Source: a virus. Taken from it: a stretch of 47,146 nucleotides of DNA. The notes under the pieces are model-generated. The model worked only from the letters and a program-made list of their open reading frames with translations. It made no database searches and was not told the DNA's origin. This document shows positions 20,448 through 29,727 of this stretch, piece by piece; the first letter of the stretch is position 1; each line of letters opens with the position of its first letter. The translations under genes were made by a program, and so were the position numbers. Location of the stretch: positions 1 through 47,146 of IMG/VR virus record IMGVR_UViG_3300036841_000075. One strand, given 5' to 3'.

Positions 20448-21709
20448 CAGGCGAACCCCATCCGCTGCAAGAAGCCGAACCCGACGGTGCGGGCGTCCGT
20501 CTCGGAGCGGGCTGTGTTGTCGTAGCCGTAGGTCGGGTCGGTGCGGAGCACCTTCTGGAAGTCGGTCCCCGTCCACGCCTGCCCCGTCTCCGGGTTGGGG
20601 AACAAGAACCGCTGCCACTTCGGGTCGCGCAGGTCGATGCTCGCCTGGTTGAGCTCCAGCAGGTTCGCCCCGTCGCCGACGAACTGGGAGGCGTACTGCT
20701 GCGTGGTGAGCCCTTGATCGAGCGCCGCCGTCAGGCCGGGGTTGTTGTAGTAGGCCTTCGCCACGCCGGCCCATGTCGCCTTGAAGGCATCCTCGGTCGA
20801 GTCCCCGGACGTGATGGCCTGGGCCCACGAGGTCAGCTCATCCGGCGGGATCCACACGGCGTAGGAGTTGCCGATCTGCTGCAGCTTGTCCTTGAGCGCG
20901 CCGACATCGGACGAGACGGGGGCGTTGGCGAAGTCGACCTCGGCGAGGATGGCGCTCTTGATCTGCTGGGGGGACCAGCCGAGCTGCTGCGCCGACATGG
21001 CGATGCGGTCGATGCGGTCGGCCGCCAGCGGCGTGCCCATCTGCCGGGCCTGCTCCCGGATGGCGGCTTTCTGCGTCTCGAGCTGGGCGGCGGCCTCGGC
21101 CGGGTCCTGCGCCTGCAGGGCCTCCCACGTCCGCATTGACTCCGAGGACCGCTTCCACCAGTCGGTCGCGTAGATAGCCCCCTGGAGCCGGGCGAGGTCC
21201 CATCCCTCCTGCGCCGCCTTGAGCAGGATGGGGCCCACCTCCGGATCGTCGAGGAACGCCGCCAGGTAGCCGTAGGTCTGCCTGGCATAGGCAACAGGGT
21301 CGGTGGGGGCCGCGCTCGTCTCCTGAGCCACTACAGACCCCTTAGACGACGACGTGGAGGGTTGGCCCATCTTGGAGAGCACCTGCGCGGCGTAGTCGTT
21401 GATGCTCGGATAGTCCCCCTGCTTGGCCGTGAGGTTCTTCGAGGCGAAACCGGGGCCCGCGTACCACGCCTTTGCCACGTCCCCCCAGTTGCCGAATTGG
21501 CTGTAGTACTGCTGGGCCAACTGGCGGGCTCGCTCGTCCTGCACGGCCGGAGGGGCATCGGCGGCGGTGGCGTAACCCTTGTAGTTGGCCCAGGTCCCCG
21601 GCATGAACTGGTAGGCGCCGGACGCACCGGATGCGTTGCGGGCGAGGTAGTTCCCGCCCGACTCCTGCAGCTTGAGGGCGTTGAGGAACGTATCGAGGTC
21701 ACTGGCCAC
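20447..21709 (-). CDS. virion lytic transglycosylase (ejection protein)
   Basis: A 420-residue protein. Residues 4-110 are a lysozyme-like transglycosylase: LKLQESGGNYLARN with catalytic Glu16, then ASGAYQFMPGTW and AWYAGPGF. The remaining 300 residues are helical, rich in Ala and Gln, and presumably virion-structural. It probably travels with the particle and opens peptidoglycan during DNA entry. GTG 21709 overlaps the upstream gene by 11 bases. Confidence 0.78.
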   Translation of the reverse strand: MASDLDTFLNALKLQESGGNYLARNASGASGAYQFMPGTWANYKGYATAADAPPAVQDERARQLAQQYYSQFGNWGDVAKAWYAGPGFASKNLTAKQGDYPSINDYAAQVLSKMGQPSTSSSKGSVVAQETSAAPTDPVAYARQTYGYLAAFLDDPEVGPILLKAAQEGWDLARLQGAIYATDWWKRSSESMRTWEALQAQDPAEAAAQLETQKAAIREQARQMGTPLAADRIDRIAMSAQQLGWSPQQIKSAILAEVDFANAPVSSDVGALKDKLQQIGNSYAVWIPPDELTSWAQAITSGDSTEDAFKATWAGVAKAYYNNPGLTAALDQGLTTQQYASQFVGDGANLLELNQASIDLRDPKWQRFLFPNPETGQAWTGTDFQKVLRTDPTYGYDNTARSETDARTVGFGFLQRMGFA

Positions 21710-22523
21710 CCCCGCCCCCCATTCCCGCGATGATCTGCTGGAACAGCTTGAACGTCCCGGCGATGTCATGCCCGCCCGTCGCCGTCGGCTGCTCGGCTCG
21801 GATCAGCTCCTGCGCGGCGGCCGTCGGGTCCGGAGGCTGCGTGACTGTGCCGCCCGGGCCACCCGGGAGCCCGGAGCCCCCGGCGGTGTAGAGGGCCTCC
21901 TGCGCCTGCCGCTCGGCCGCCTGCTGGTCGGAGACGAACTTCGCCACCCGGGCCTCGTCCATGTCCCGGCTCCCGGTGAGGGCCACGGCCGCCGCCTGGT
22001 AGATCTTGCGCAGGTCGGTGGGCGAGGTGAGCTGCACCACCAGCGGCTGCCGGGTCTGCGCCTTCTCCCCCGCCCCCGACTTGATCGCCTCGTCGAGGAT
22101 CTCCGGGACCGCCTTGCCAGACCGGGCCGCCCGCGTGATCGCCCGGCGATAGGCAGCGTACGAGTCGTCGTCGGCGACGCCGAACTGGGGCGTCTTGCCG
22201 GAGGCCGTGTAGTACGAGTCGTCGTAGAACCCGCCCGAGAGGAGCTTCGACTGCAGCTCGGCCACCTGGTCTTCCGGGAGCTGGTAGAAACCCTGCGCCG
22301 CCTCGATCAGCTTGGACGTGACCGCCACGGGCTTCGGGGGCCCCATGAGCCCGGACACGGACGGGGCCGGAGGGCCGGCGTACGGGGATCCGGTCATCCC
22401 GACCGGCTGCTGGTAGCCGAGCGTGACGGGGGCCTCGCCGACCGCGGCGTCGATGCCGAACAGGCCGGACGTGAACAGCGAGTCGTCCGTCGCCAGCCCG
22501 GCGTTCGGGTCGTAGCCCGCCAT
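21699..22523 (-). CDS. putative internal virion protein (274 aa)
   Basis: It starts MAGYDPNAGLATDDSLF, has a helical middle (FYQLPEDQVAELQSKLL, SYAAYRRAITRAARSG) and a glycine-rich tail. It is coupled by TGATG to the giant protein upstream and overlaps the transglycosylase gene downstream. Position suggests it is part of the ejection assembly. No family recognised. Confidence 0.55.
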   Translation of the reverse strand: MAGYDPNAGLATDDSLFTSGLFGIDAAVGEAPVTLGYQQPVGMTGSPYAGPPAPSVSGLMGPPKPVAVTSKLIEAAQGFYQLPEDQVAELQSKLLSGGFYDDSYYTASGKTPQFGVADDDSYAAYRRAITRAARSGKAVPEILDEAIKSGAGEKAQTRQPLVVQLTSPTDLRKIYQAAAVALTGSRDMDEARVAKFVSDQQAAERQAQEALYTAGGSGLPGGPGGTVTQPPDPTAAAQELIRAEQPTATGGHDIAGTFKLFQQIIAGMGGGGGQ

Positions 22524-25500
22524 CAGTCCACCTCCTCCCGCATAAGCCGGTCGTACATGGCCTTCACGTCGGGGTTTGTCTTCACGTAGTCGTCGGCCCA
22601 CGACGCGAAGCTCTTGGATTCAGCCTTCTTGCGGATGGACGCTATCTGTGAGTTCTGGCCCGAGAATCGCTGCTGGAAGGCAAGGTGATTGTCGTAGGCG
22701 GCGAGCAGCTCCCGCATCTGGTCCGTCTGGGTGTTCTTCGGCACGCGGGGATCGGAGAGCGCCAAGCGGGCCTCGTCGAGCGTCTGCTGCTTCTTGGTGG
22801 CGTTGGCCCCCGACTCGGCCAACATCATCTCGAAGGTTGGATGGGCGGCCATGAACCCCTCCTTCCACTGCGCCCACGTCTGGCGGATCCTGGCCGCCCG
22901 GGGCGTGCCCTTGTATTTCTGGAGCGCCGCCTCCTTGGCGTCCCGGCTGGTGAAGTACTCGTCGGCGGCCGAGGCGTAGAGCACGTCGTCGAGGAACTCC
23001 TGCGGCGTCTTGCGCTCCCGCATGGCGGTGGCGAGCTGCTCCCGGTAGGCGAGCTGGGAGTACGCCCCGTCCTTGCTCGCCTGCGGGAGGAACAGGCCCC
23101 CGGCCTGGTGGTAGGAGTTGAGGAAGTCCCGATTGGCGTCCATGAAGGCGAAGGTGCCTTCCGTCGCCGGGAGCGGCACGCCCGCCTTGGCCTGCGACTG
23201 GAAGACGGTGTAGGCCGTGGCGTCGGGGTGGCGGGCGATGAACTCCTTGGTGGCCTCTTCGATCGGCAGCGTACGCAGCAGGTCCCGGTACTCTTTGTGC
23301 AGGTCGTTCGGGTCGAGCTGCAACTCGGGGGCGGCGGGGGCCGAGTAGCCGTAGATGGCCCGATTGAGCAGCAGGATCCGAGCCCAGTTCTTCGTCCGGT
23401 CGATGAACGCTTCCTTCTCGGCCGTCGTCGCCTGGTCCGGGAGCCCGTTCCCGCTGGCTTCGAGATAGGCCATCGCCTGCATCATGGCCGAGCCCATCTG
23501 CGCCGACGTCTCGGGGTTGTCGGCGAGGACGTGCCAGATGCGAGCCACGGACGTGGGTGTGACCTGCTCCCAGTAGGGCCGGCCGGCGCCACGCTCCCCC
23601 AGCGTCTTCTCCTCGAGCGCCTCGAGCTCGGGGAACCGGGAGCGCAGGGCGTGCATCCCGACGGCGACGAAGGGTCCGAACGACGGGAGACCGAGGCGCT
23701 CGAGGCCCGGCGTGGCGAATTTGACGTGACCGGAGAACCCCACCGGCAGGGGGAGCTTCGCCCTCTCACCCGTCACCAGCTCCATCCCCCGCGTGAGCAC
23801 GTCCTGTACGACGGAGACGGCCGGGTACAGGAAGTAGTCGTCCCCGTTTTCGTCCTGCTTGAGGAAGCCCGAGTGCCGCAGGCCCATCATGACGAGCTGC
23901 GCCTGTCGGAACGCTTCGGGGGAGTGCGACAGCACCTTGGCCCACCGCTTGTAGAACTGCTCCTGGGCGAACCAGAACGGCGCCACGTTGCGGGCGATGA
24001 CCGCCATCTGCGAGCGGATCTCCGGGTCGTGGATGTAGGGGACCGTCTTGTTCACCGCTCGCTCGACCGCCACATCCCGGAGCTGCGCGTCGACGCGGTC
24101 CCCCAAGGCGGCGATGTCGGATGCGCCCCGGACCTCCTTGACCGCCAAGCGACGGGCCATCTCGGCACGGACCTGGTGGGCGGCGTCGGTCATCGTCTCC
24201 GGCTGCGGGAGCTTCAGGGCCTCCTCGAACGCCCGGTCCCCGGCCTTGCCGGCCGCAACCTCCACCTTCGCCAGCACTTCCCGCTCGGCCTGGTCCATGA
24301 GCAGCGACCGCAGGCCCTCGACCTCGCGCTTGGCGAGGACGTAGTTGTGGACGAACAAAGGCTGGCGCACCATCCAGTCCATCGGGCGGCCGACCACCTC
24401 CGTGAATCCCTTGTCGACCATCTTCTTGAACGGAGAAGCGGGGATCGGCACGACCTCGGCACCTTTGACCGCCGTGGGCCGGGCGTCGGTGGGGACGGCT
24501 TCGAGCCGGCGCATCGTGGGCGCCTGGTGCGTGGAGAGCAGGTCGCCGGCGAGCTCGGGGTAGACCATCTCGCCGGAGGGCCCTTGCAGGTGGGCGTTGA
24601 CGTGGTCGACCACCGCAGAGGCCCAGTCCCGCAGAGCCTCTTCCTCGGTAGCCGTCTCCCCTACGATCCGCCCGTCACGCGTCTGGGTGGCTCTCAGGGC
24701 CTTCTCCCGGAGGCTGGAAGAGGCGGGGGCCTTGATCGTGTCGTAGACGGCCTGGACCTGCGCCTCCCGGCCGTCGGCGGCGTGCTCCAGTGCCGGGCGG
24801 GCGAGCTTGGACGTGGCGATCTCCCCGAGCGAGTCCTGCCATGCCTGGTTGTAGAGCCCCTCCGTCGGGGCGTACTCCCGGTAGGCCCCCGTCCGGCTGA
24901 AGTAGATGGGGCGCATCTTGGAGCCGTCGCGGGTCATGCGGGCCGCGGTGTCCGGGTCGGCGAGGTAGCCCCCGCCGGGCGTGTGGGCGGCCGAGATCTC
25001 GTCGGCGAACGAGGTCTGCATGACGCCGTGGTCCCACAGCTCCTGCGCGCCCTGCACATAGTCCCGGCCGGCGAGCTTGCCTTCCACGTAGCGGAACGCA
25101 TGGGCGGTGCGGCCCCCGATGTACTGCGCCGCCGCCTCGGCCGGATCGGTCACCCCCTCCGGAAGGTACTCGCTCATCCGGTTCCAGACGCCCCGGAGCG
25201 GGTTCCACGGCAAGATGCGGGCCACGCCCTCGATGCTCTCCCGCTCGGCGGCTTTGGCCACGCCAGCGGCGAGCCCGCCCCGGAGAATGGGCACGAGGCC
25301 CTCCCGCATGACGGCCCCCACCAGCTCTTCGCCGCCGGCCCGGACGGGGAAGCCCAGCCGCAGCAGCGTCGTCGGCTTCCACGCCGCCTGCATGAAGCGG
25401 TCGGCCTTCTCGGTCAGGTCGATGCCAGAAACCTTGTACAACCCTCGCATCAGCGAGAGTCGCTTACTCTGCGCCCACAGCACCTTGTAGGAGGGCATCG

Positions 25501-27220
25501 ACCATTGCGAGGTGAGCTGGCCTTCGAGGATGCCGGCCGCTACCTGCTTCCCGCCCGTCAAGACCTGGTCGATGTCGCCGACGGAGTAGGCCCGCTTCGC
25601 CACGCCGTCCTCCAGCTTGCCCAGGAAGTTGGCGACGAACTGGCGCCCCTCGACGGTGGAGTCGACGCCAGCCGCCCGGAACACCTCGGACAGCAGGCCC
25701 TTGTAGATCCCGAACCGGGCGCCGAGATCCCCCGACGCGCCGACCCAGGCGTCCACGAGGTCCCGGACCCGGGCGGCCGGCAGGGCGGTGGCGGCCATGC
25801 GCTGCACGGCGGTCACGGCCTCCGGCGAGGAGGCGTCGAACTCCAGTCCCTTCGGGATGAGCGTGGTGAATCGGCGGGCAAGCTTGCCGGCGGAGACCAC
25901 GAGGCGGCCGAGCCCGGACTTCGGCATGTCGGCGGCGAAGTCGATGGCGTGCTTGGTGGCCACCTTGAGATCGAGCTTCAGCAGCCCCACCTCGCCGACG
26001 TGTGGCATGAGCGGGGCGGCCTTGGCCACGCCGGACACGGTGCCATCGAGCAGGGCCGTGAGCCCCTGCGAGGTCTGGAACCACTTCCCGAGCCCCTCGG
26101 CGGTCGTCACGCCCTCGTCGGCGAGGTGCTCGACCACGCCCGCGTAGGCCGGGTACCGCTCCACCAGTGCGCCGAACCGCCCGTCGGCGAGGTAGGCGGC
26201 CACGTCTTCCAAGTGGCGGGCCACGGAGGGGCGGGTAATCAGGCGCTCGACGTCGGAGGCGTCCCGGACGAGGTAGCGGACCTGGTTGAGCCCCTTCGCC
26301 GCCTCCAGGCCGGAGATGGTCGGGTCCCCGTACCACGAGGCGATGGCGTCGGTGGTGCCCGACACGACGGTCCACGCCTTGCCGGACTTCGTGGGGTCGA
26401 GCCCGACGGTGTGGGCCAGCCGACGGCCGAGCGAGTACTTCTGCCCGTCGAGGAACACGGCGGCCTTGGCGACGTCGGGGTCCTTGCCCATCCGGTCCAC
26501 GATGCGAGCCTTGTCCTCGTCGGGGACACCCTCGACGGCCTGGTCGATGCCGGCCTGCGGGTTGGCCCGGTTCGCGCTCACGAGCTTCGCCAGCCGCACG
26601 CCCTCGTCGTCGAGCTTCGGGAGCCCGGAGCGCACGTCGTCAGGAAGCTGGGCCAGCGTGTCGGGGTCCCCCTGGAGCGCCTTGATCCCCAGCGGCGAGA
26701 AGGTGTCCTCTTCGCCCTGCGTGCGGTCCCAGGCATCTGCCCACTCCGACGGCGTGAAGCTGCGCTTGAACGCCTCGGCCCCGAAGCCGCTGTAGCCCTG
26801 TCCCCGCAGCTCGTCGGTGATCGAGGCCGCGGCCCGGTAGGCGTGCTTCACGGCCCGCAGCGGGGCGCCGAGAGCGTGCAGGACCGTCCCGATGGGGCCT
26901 TGGTGGGGCTGAGATGCCTGCTCGGCCGCGGCCTGCGCCTCCAGGTGGTCCGGGTCGGCCATGGCAGGGGGCTTGTAGCCAGCGCCGGTGAGCATCTTCT
27001 GCTCGGCTGCCGACAGGCGGGACCAGATGGACACCTGCACGGTGGCGGGGTTGCGCTCCACGTAGGCCCGGAGCTGAGAGGCCGAGGCGAACCCGCCGAC
27101 GGCCTTGGCAGCGACGTCGACCTGATCGTCGGGGGTGGTGGAGGCGACCCCATAGAGCGTGGCCGGGTCGAGGTGGGGCGCGGCCCGGGTGGCCACGATG
27201 AGGTTGTCCTCCAGGCTCAC
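22523..27220 (-). CDS. giant internal virion/ejection protein (1565 aa)
   Basis: The largest gene of the window. GTG 27220 overlaps the upstream stop. It is predominantly helical throughout, with no enzymatic motif that I recognise. Segments such as PFWFAQEQFYKRWAKVL (about residue 1090) and HKEYRDLLRTLPIEEATK recall the giant internal-core proteins of marine and environmental short-tailed phages. Those exceed 1000 residues and leave the head before the DNA. There is no tape-measure-like heptad repeat, which supports a short-tailed particle. It may carry amphipathic or membrane-active stretches near the N-terminus (residues 105-135). Confidence 0.6.
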   Translation of the reverse strand: MSLEDNLIVATRAAPHLDPATLYGVASTTPDDQVDVAAKAVGGFASASQLRAYVERNPATVQVSIWSRLSAAEQKMLTGAGYKPPAMADPDHLEAQAAAEQASQPHQGPIGTVLHALGAPLRAVKHAYRAAASITDELRGQGYSGFGAEAFKRSFTPSEWADAWDRTQGEEDTFSPLGIKALQGDPDTLAQLPDDVRSGLPKLDDEGVRLAKLVSANRANPQAGIDQAVEGVPDEDKARIVDRMGKDPDVAKAAVFLDGQKYSLGRRLAHTVGLDPTKSGKAWTVVSGTTDAIASWYGDPTISGLEAAKGLNQVRYLVRDASDVERLITRPSVARHLEDVAAYLADGRFGALVERYPAYAGVVEHLADEGVTTAEGLGKWFQTSQGLTALLDGTVSGVAKAAPLMPHVGEVGLLKLDLKVATKHAIDFAADMPKSGLGRLVVSAGKLARRFTTLIPKGLEFDASSPEAVTAVQRMAATALPAARVRDLVDAWVGASGDLGARFGIYKGLLSEVFRAAGVDSTVEGRQFVANFLGKLEDGVAKRAYSVGDIDQVLTGGKQVAAGILEGQLTSQWSMPSYKVLWAQSKRLSLMRGLYKVSGIDLTEKADRFMQAAWKPTTLLRLGFPVRAGGEELVGAVMREGLVPILRGGLAAGVAKAAERESIEGVARILPWNPLRGVWNRMSEYLPEGVTDPAEAAAQYIGGRTAHAFRYVEGKLAGRDYVQGAQELWDHGVMQTSFADEISAAHTPGGGYLADPDTAARMTRDGSKMRPIYFSRTGAYREYAPTEGLYNQAWQDSLGEIATSKLARPALEHAADGREAQVQAVYDTIKAPASSSLREKALRATQTRDGRIVGETATEEEALRDWASAVVDHVNAHLQGPSGEMVYPELAGDLLSTHQAPTMRRLEAVPTDARPTAVKGAEVVPIPASPFKKMVDKGFTEVVGRPMDWMVRQPLFVHNYVLAKREVEGLRSLLMDQAEREVLAKVEVAAGKAGDRAFEEALKLPQPETMTDAAHQVRAEMARRLAVKEVRGASDIAALGDRVDAQLRDVAVERAVNKTVPYIHDPEIRSQMAVIARNVAPFWFAQEQFYKRWAKVLSHSPEAFRQAQLVMMGLRHSGFLKQDENGDDYFLYPAVSVVQDVLTRGMELVTGERAKLPLPVGFSGHVKFATPGLERLGLPSFGPFVAVGMHALRSRFPELEALEEKTLGERGAGRPYWEQVTPTSVARIWHVLADNPETSAQMGSAMMQAMAYLEASGNGLPDQATTAEKEAFIDRTKNWARILLLNRAIYGYSAPAAPELQLDPNDLHKEYRDLLRTLPIEEATKEFIARHPDATAYTVFQSQAKAGVPLPATEGTFAFMDANRDFLNSYHQAGGLFLPQASKDGAYSQLAYREQLATAMRERKTPQEFLDDVLYASAADEYFTSRDAKEAALQKYKGTPRAARIRQTWAQWKEGFMAAHPTFEMMLAESGANATKKQQTLDEARLALSDPRVPKNTQTDQMRELLAAYDNHLAFQQRFSGQNSQIASIRKKAESKSFASWADDYVKTNPDVKAMYDRLMREEVD

Positions 27221-27684
27221 TGCCCTGCTGCCTGCGCCCGCTGCGCCAACTCGCGCAGGGTGTCGGAGCCGGACGCCTGCGCGGCCCGGTCGAGGATGGC
27301 CGAGATGGAGCCCTGCGACGGGGCGCTCGTGATGACGTTGGGCCCGGGCCCGGTGGGGACGCCGGCCGTAACCGGCTCGTCCGGGCGGTTGGTGGGGCGA
27401 GCGAGGATCTGTGCCAGCGTCGGGATGGCGAGAGGGCCCCCGGGCCCGGGCCGGCCTTGCTGCGGCGGTGGCTGAGGCGTGGGGTTCGTGCGCAGCGCCG
27501 GGGCGGGGACGGACGCCTGCGCCTGCTCCATCGCCTGCCGGGTGCCGTACGGGAGCCCCGGCGGCACGTAGGTGCCCTGCCCCCTGGGCGTGCCCATGTC
27601 CTGCCGGTTGGCGTACTTGCCGGGCCCGGCTGGGGGCCGGGGCTTGTTGTCGGGGACCTGGTACCCGCCCCTACCGTCGGCCAC
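27217..27684 (-). CDS. proline-rich virion-region protein (155 aa)
   Basis: GTG 27684 follows GGGAAGG. The first 100 residues are disordered and Pro/Gly/Gln-rich (NKPRPPAGPG, PQPPPQQGRPGPGG). The last 30 form a helix (SISAILDRAAQASGSDTLREL). It may be a flexible head-interior or assembly factor. The gene is coupled to the giant protein (GTGA). No family recognised. Confidence 0.5.
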   Translation of the reverse strand: MADGRGGYQVPDNKPRPPAGPGKYANRQDMGTPRGQGTYVPPGLPYGTRQAMEQAQASVPAPALRTNPTPQPPPQQGRPGPGGPLAIPTLAQILARPTNRPDEPVTAGVPTGPGPNVITSAPSQGSISAILDRAAQASGSDTLRELAQRAQAAGQ

Positions 27685-27811
27685 GTTTGCGCGCCTTCCC
27701 GGCCTTGCGCAGCGCGATGGCGATAGCCTGCTTGCGGGGCTTGCCCGCCTTGATCTCGGTGCGGATGTTGGCACTGATCGTCTTGCGGCTCGATCCTCGC
27801 TTCAGCGGCAT
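27671..27811 (-). CDS. small basic phage protein (46 aa)
   Basis: It reads MPLKRGSSRKTISANIRTE, then AGKPRKQAIAIALRKAGK. Very similar short basic proteins are common beside portal genes in many unrelated phages, where their role is unknown. Its arginine/lysine content suggests contact with DNA or RNA. It follows the portal stop by 1 base and overlaps the next gene by 14. Confidence 0.7.
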   Translation of the reverse strand: MPLKRGSSRKTISANIRTEIKAGKPRKQAIAIALRKAGKARKRGRR

Positions 27812-27812
27812 A

Positions 27813-29483
27813 TCAGCCTCCTTGTCCCATGAGCGCGGCGAGGCCGGGGGGCGGCGGGGCCATCGGGCCGGGGGGCGGCGCGGCGCCGGGGGGGACCGGG
27901 GGCACCGTCTCGGGCGTGGCCTGCGCCTGCATGGGTGGGTTGTCGGCCATCCACTTGCGGTAGTCCCGGCCGCTCTCGGCCTCCTCGATGGCGGACAGGA
28001 TCCAGTCCACCGGCACGGCCGCCTGCCCGGAGAATGCCTCCTCCAGCAGGAACTTCTCCATCTTGCCGACGAAGATGCGGCGCTTCTCGGCCGAGAGCGA
28101 GCGGATCCAGGGCAGGCCCTCCATGACCGTGTCCACGCTGATGGCGTCGGCGCCGAGCACCTGCAGCATCGAGAGACGGTCCTCGAAGCCGCCGAGCCCG
28201 GGGCCGTACTCCACCTCGACCATGCCAAACCGCTCCCCGATGTCCTTGGCCGGCCGGTAAGACTCCAGGAACGTCTCGCCATGCCCGCGGGCCGAGATGA
28301 CCTTCTCCCGGTCCCCGTAGATCTCCCGATCCATGACCAGCGCCGACGTGTAGACCTTGGGGAGCCAGAACGAGAAGTCGTCGAAGAACGCCTGCACCGT
28401 CTCGACCGTGACCCGGGAGAGCTCGACGAGGCCCCGGCCGGTGATCGGCCCCCCCGTCACCTCGCCCCGGCCGGCCTCCGTCTCGTTGTGCATGGTGCGG
28501 ATGAGCTGCTGCACCAGCGTCATGTCCCGATCCACCTGGAACGTCGCCGGGGGAGAGACGAGCTTCGCGTCGGCGTCGGGCGTCTCGGCCATGAGCAGGC
28601 GCTTCTCGGGGACCGGCCGGACGCCCTTGGCGAACATCCACGGCCAGACCACGGAGTCGTTGAGCGCAAGCTTCTGGTCGAGCAGGCGCATGAAGGCGAT
28701 CTCGAGCCCGATGGTCTGCTCGAACGTGGAGGTGCCGGCGGGGGCGCCGATGGCGAAGGTGGTCGGGAACTGCCAGGGGCACCAGTCGCAGCCGTGCTCG
28801 TAGGATCCGACGGCGTTGCCCTCCCACACCGTCATGCACACCTCGTCGTCGTACCACTGGTAGATGAGCTGCATCCCCCGGTCGCCCCGCAGCTGCTCGG
28901 TGACGGGGCCGGGAAACATCCTCCACAGCTGGTGGCCGGTCATGGACTTGCGCACGATCATGTCCTCCAGCGTGCCGCCGGCGTCGCTCATGGGACTCGG
29001 GGGGTTCCAGGCGTAGGTCGAGGTGGAGTCCCAGCCGGGGCCGGGCAGGCAGTTGCGGGGGTCCTCGACGAGCAGGATGGGGGCCTCGGCGGCATCGTGG
29101 GGGATGAGCCCGATGCCGAAGGCCCCCATGCCGACGGCGAAGTCGGCGATCACCCGGGCCTTGCGCCGGTAGTCCCAGAGCCGGTTGTACCAGAAGCAGA
29201 TCTTCTCGAGCTTGTCGGAGCGGTCCTGCTCGCGGGTGCCGAGGCGCAGCGGCGTGACCCGGATGTCGGGGACCTTGCCCACCATGCGGGCGAAGGCGTC
29301 CCAGTCCCGCCGGATGAAGTTGGCCGTCTTGGGGACTTCGCCGGCTCGGAACTCCTGCGGCCACAGTTCGGCGAACCTGCCGTGGTAGACCTTCTCCAGC
29401 ACGTCCCAGCGGGTCCGGTCGTTCTGCATGGCCGTCTCGCGCTCGTGGGCGATGTCAGGGACCTCTTGGGGGTCAGGAGCCAT
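27813..29483 (-). CDS. portal protein
   Basis: A 556-residue protein located right after the terminase, with features of dodecameric portals. There is a helical stem-like region (FEQTIGLEIAFMRLLDQKLALNDS) and a clip/crown region. A long C-terminal tail rich in proline and glycine (PGAAPPPGPMAPPPPG) probably points into the head. It forms the DNA channel for packaging and the base for tail attachment. No Mu-F or protease domain is fused. ATG 29483 overlaps the upstream gene by 11 bases. Confidence 0.75.
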   Translation of the reverse strand: MAPDPQEVPDIAHERETAMQNDRTRWDVLEKVYHGRFAELWPQEFRAGEVPKTANFIRRDWDAFARMVGKVPDIRVTPLRLGTREQDRSDKLEKICFWYNRLWDYRRKARVIADFAVGMGAFGIGLIPHDAAEAPILLVEDPRNCLPGPGWDSTSTYAWNPPSPMSDAGGTLEDMIVRKSMTGHQLWRMFPGPVTEQLRGDRGMQLIYQWYDDEVCMTVWEGNAVGSYEHGCDWCPWQFPTTFAIGAPAGTSTFEQTIGLEIAFMRLLDQKLALNDSVVWPWMFAKGVRPVPEKRLLMAETPDADAKLVSPPATFQVDRDMTLVQQLIRTMHNETEAGRGEVTGGPITGRGLVELSRVTVETVQAFFDDFSFWLPKVYTSALVMDREIYGDREKVISARGHGETFLESYRPAKDIGERFGMVEVEYGPGLGGFEDRLSMLQVLGADAISVDTVMEGLPWIRSLSAEKRRIFVGKMEKFLLEEAFSGQAAVPVDWILSAIEEAESGRDYRKWMADNPPMQAQATPETVPPVPPGAAPPPGPMAPPPPGLAALMGQGG

Positions 29484-29727
29484 TGTGCGTCCACCCCCTC
29501 CGGCGTAGGAGCTGCACGAACGTTCGACACCAGCGCCAGACGCCGAGTGATCCGTGCTCCCACCGCTCCCGGCCGTCGAGGGAATGGTGTATGTAGAGCC
29601 ACCCGAACGTTCCGTCGTCGCGCTTGACCGGCTCCACAGTGACGCCGCAGGGGCAACCGTCGCCCTCCAACTCGTGCTCGATGAGATCGCCCACCGGATA
29701 GGTGTGGATCACGTCGGGATCGTTCAT
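29473..29727 (-). CDS. hypothetical protein between terminase and portal (84 aa)
   Basis: It starts MNDPDVIHTYPVGDLIEH, has a CPCG motif and strands (GWLYIHHSLDGRERWEHG), and ends with a basic helix. The His/Cys pattern could bind a metal. It overlaps terminase by 4 bases and portal by 11, so it is probably a head-assembly accessory. No family recognised. Confidence 0.6.
   Translation of the reverse strand: MNDPDVIHTYPVGDLIEHELEGDGCPCGVTVEPVKRDDGTFGWLYIHHSLDGRERWEHGSLGVWRWCRTFVQLLRRRGWTHNGS

Noticed and set aside
22685-27475. A 1596-codon open frame on the plus strand opposite the giant virion protein
   Set aside because: It is antisense to a well-formed helical virion protein, is Arg/Gly/Leu/His-rich as expected from reversed GC-rich codons, and has no ribosome site or recognisable motif.
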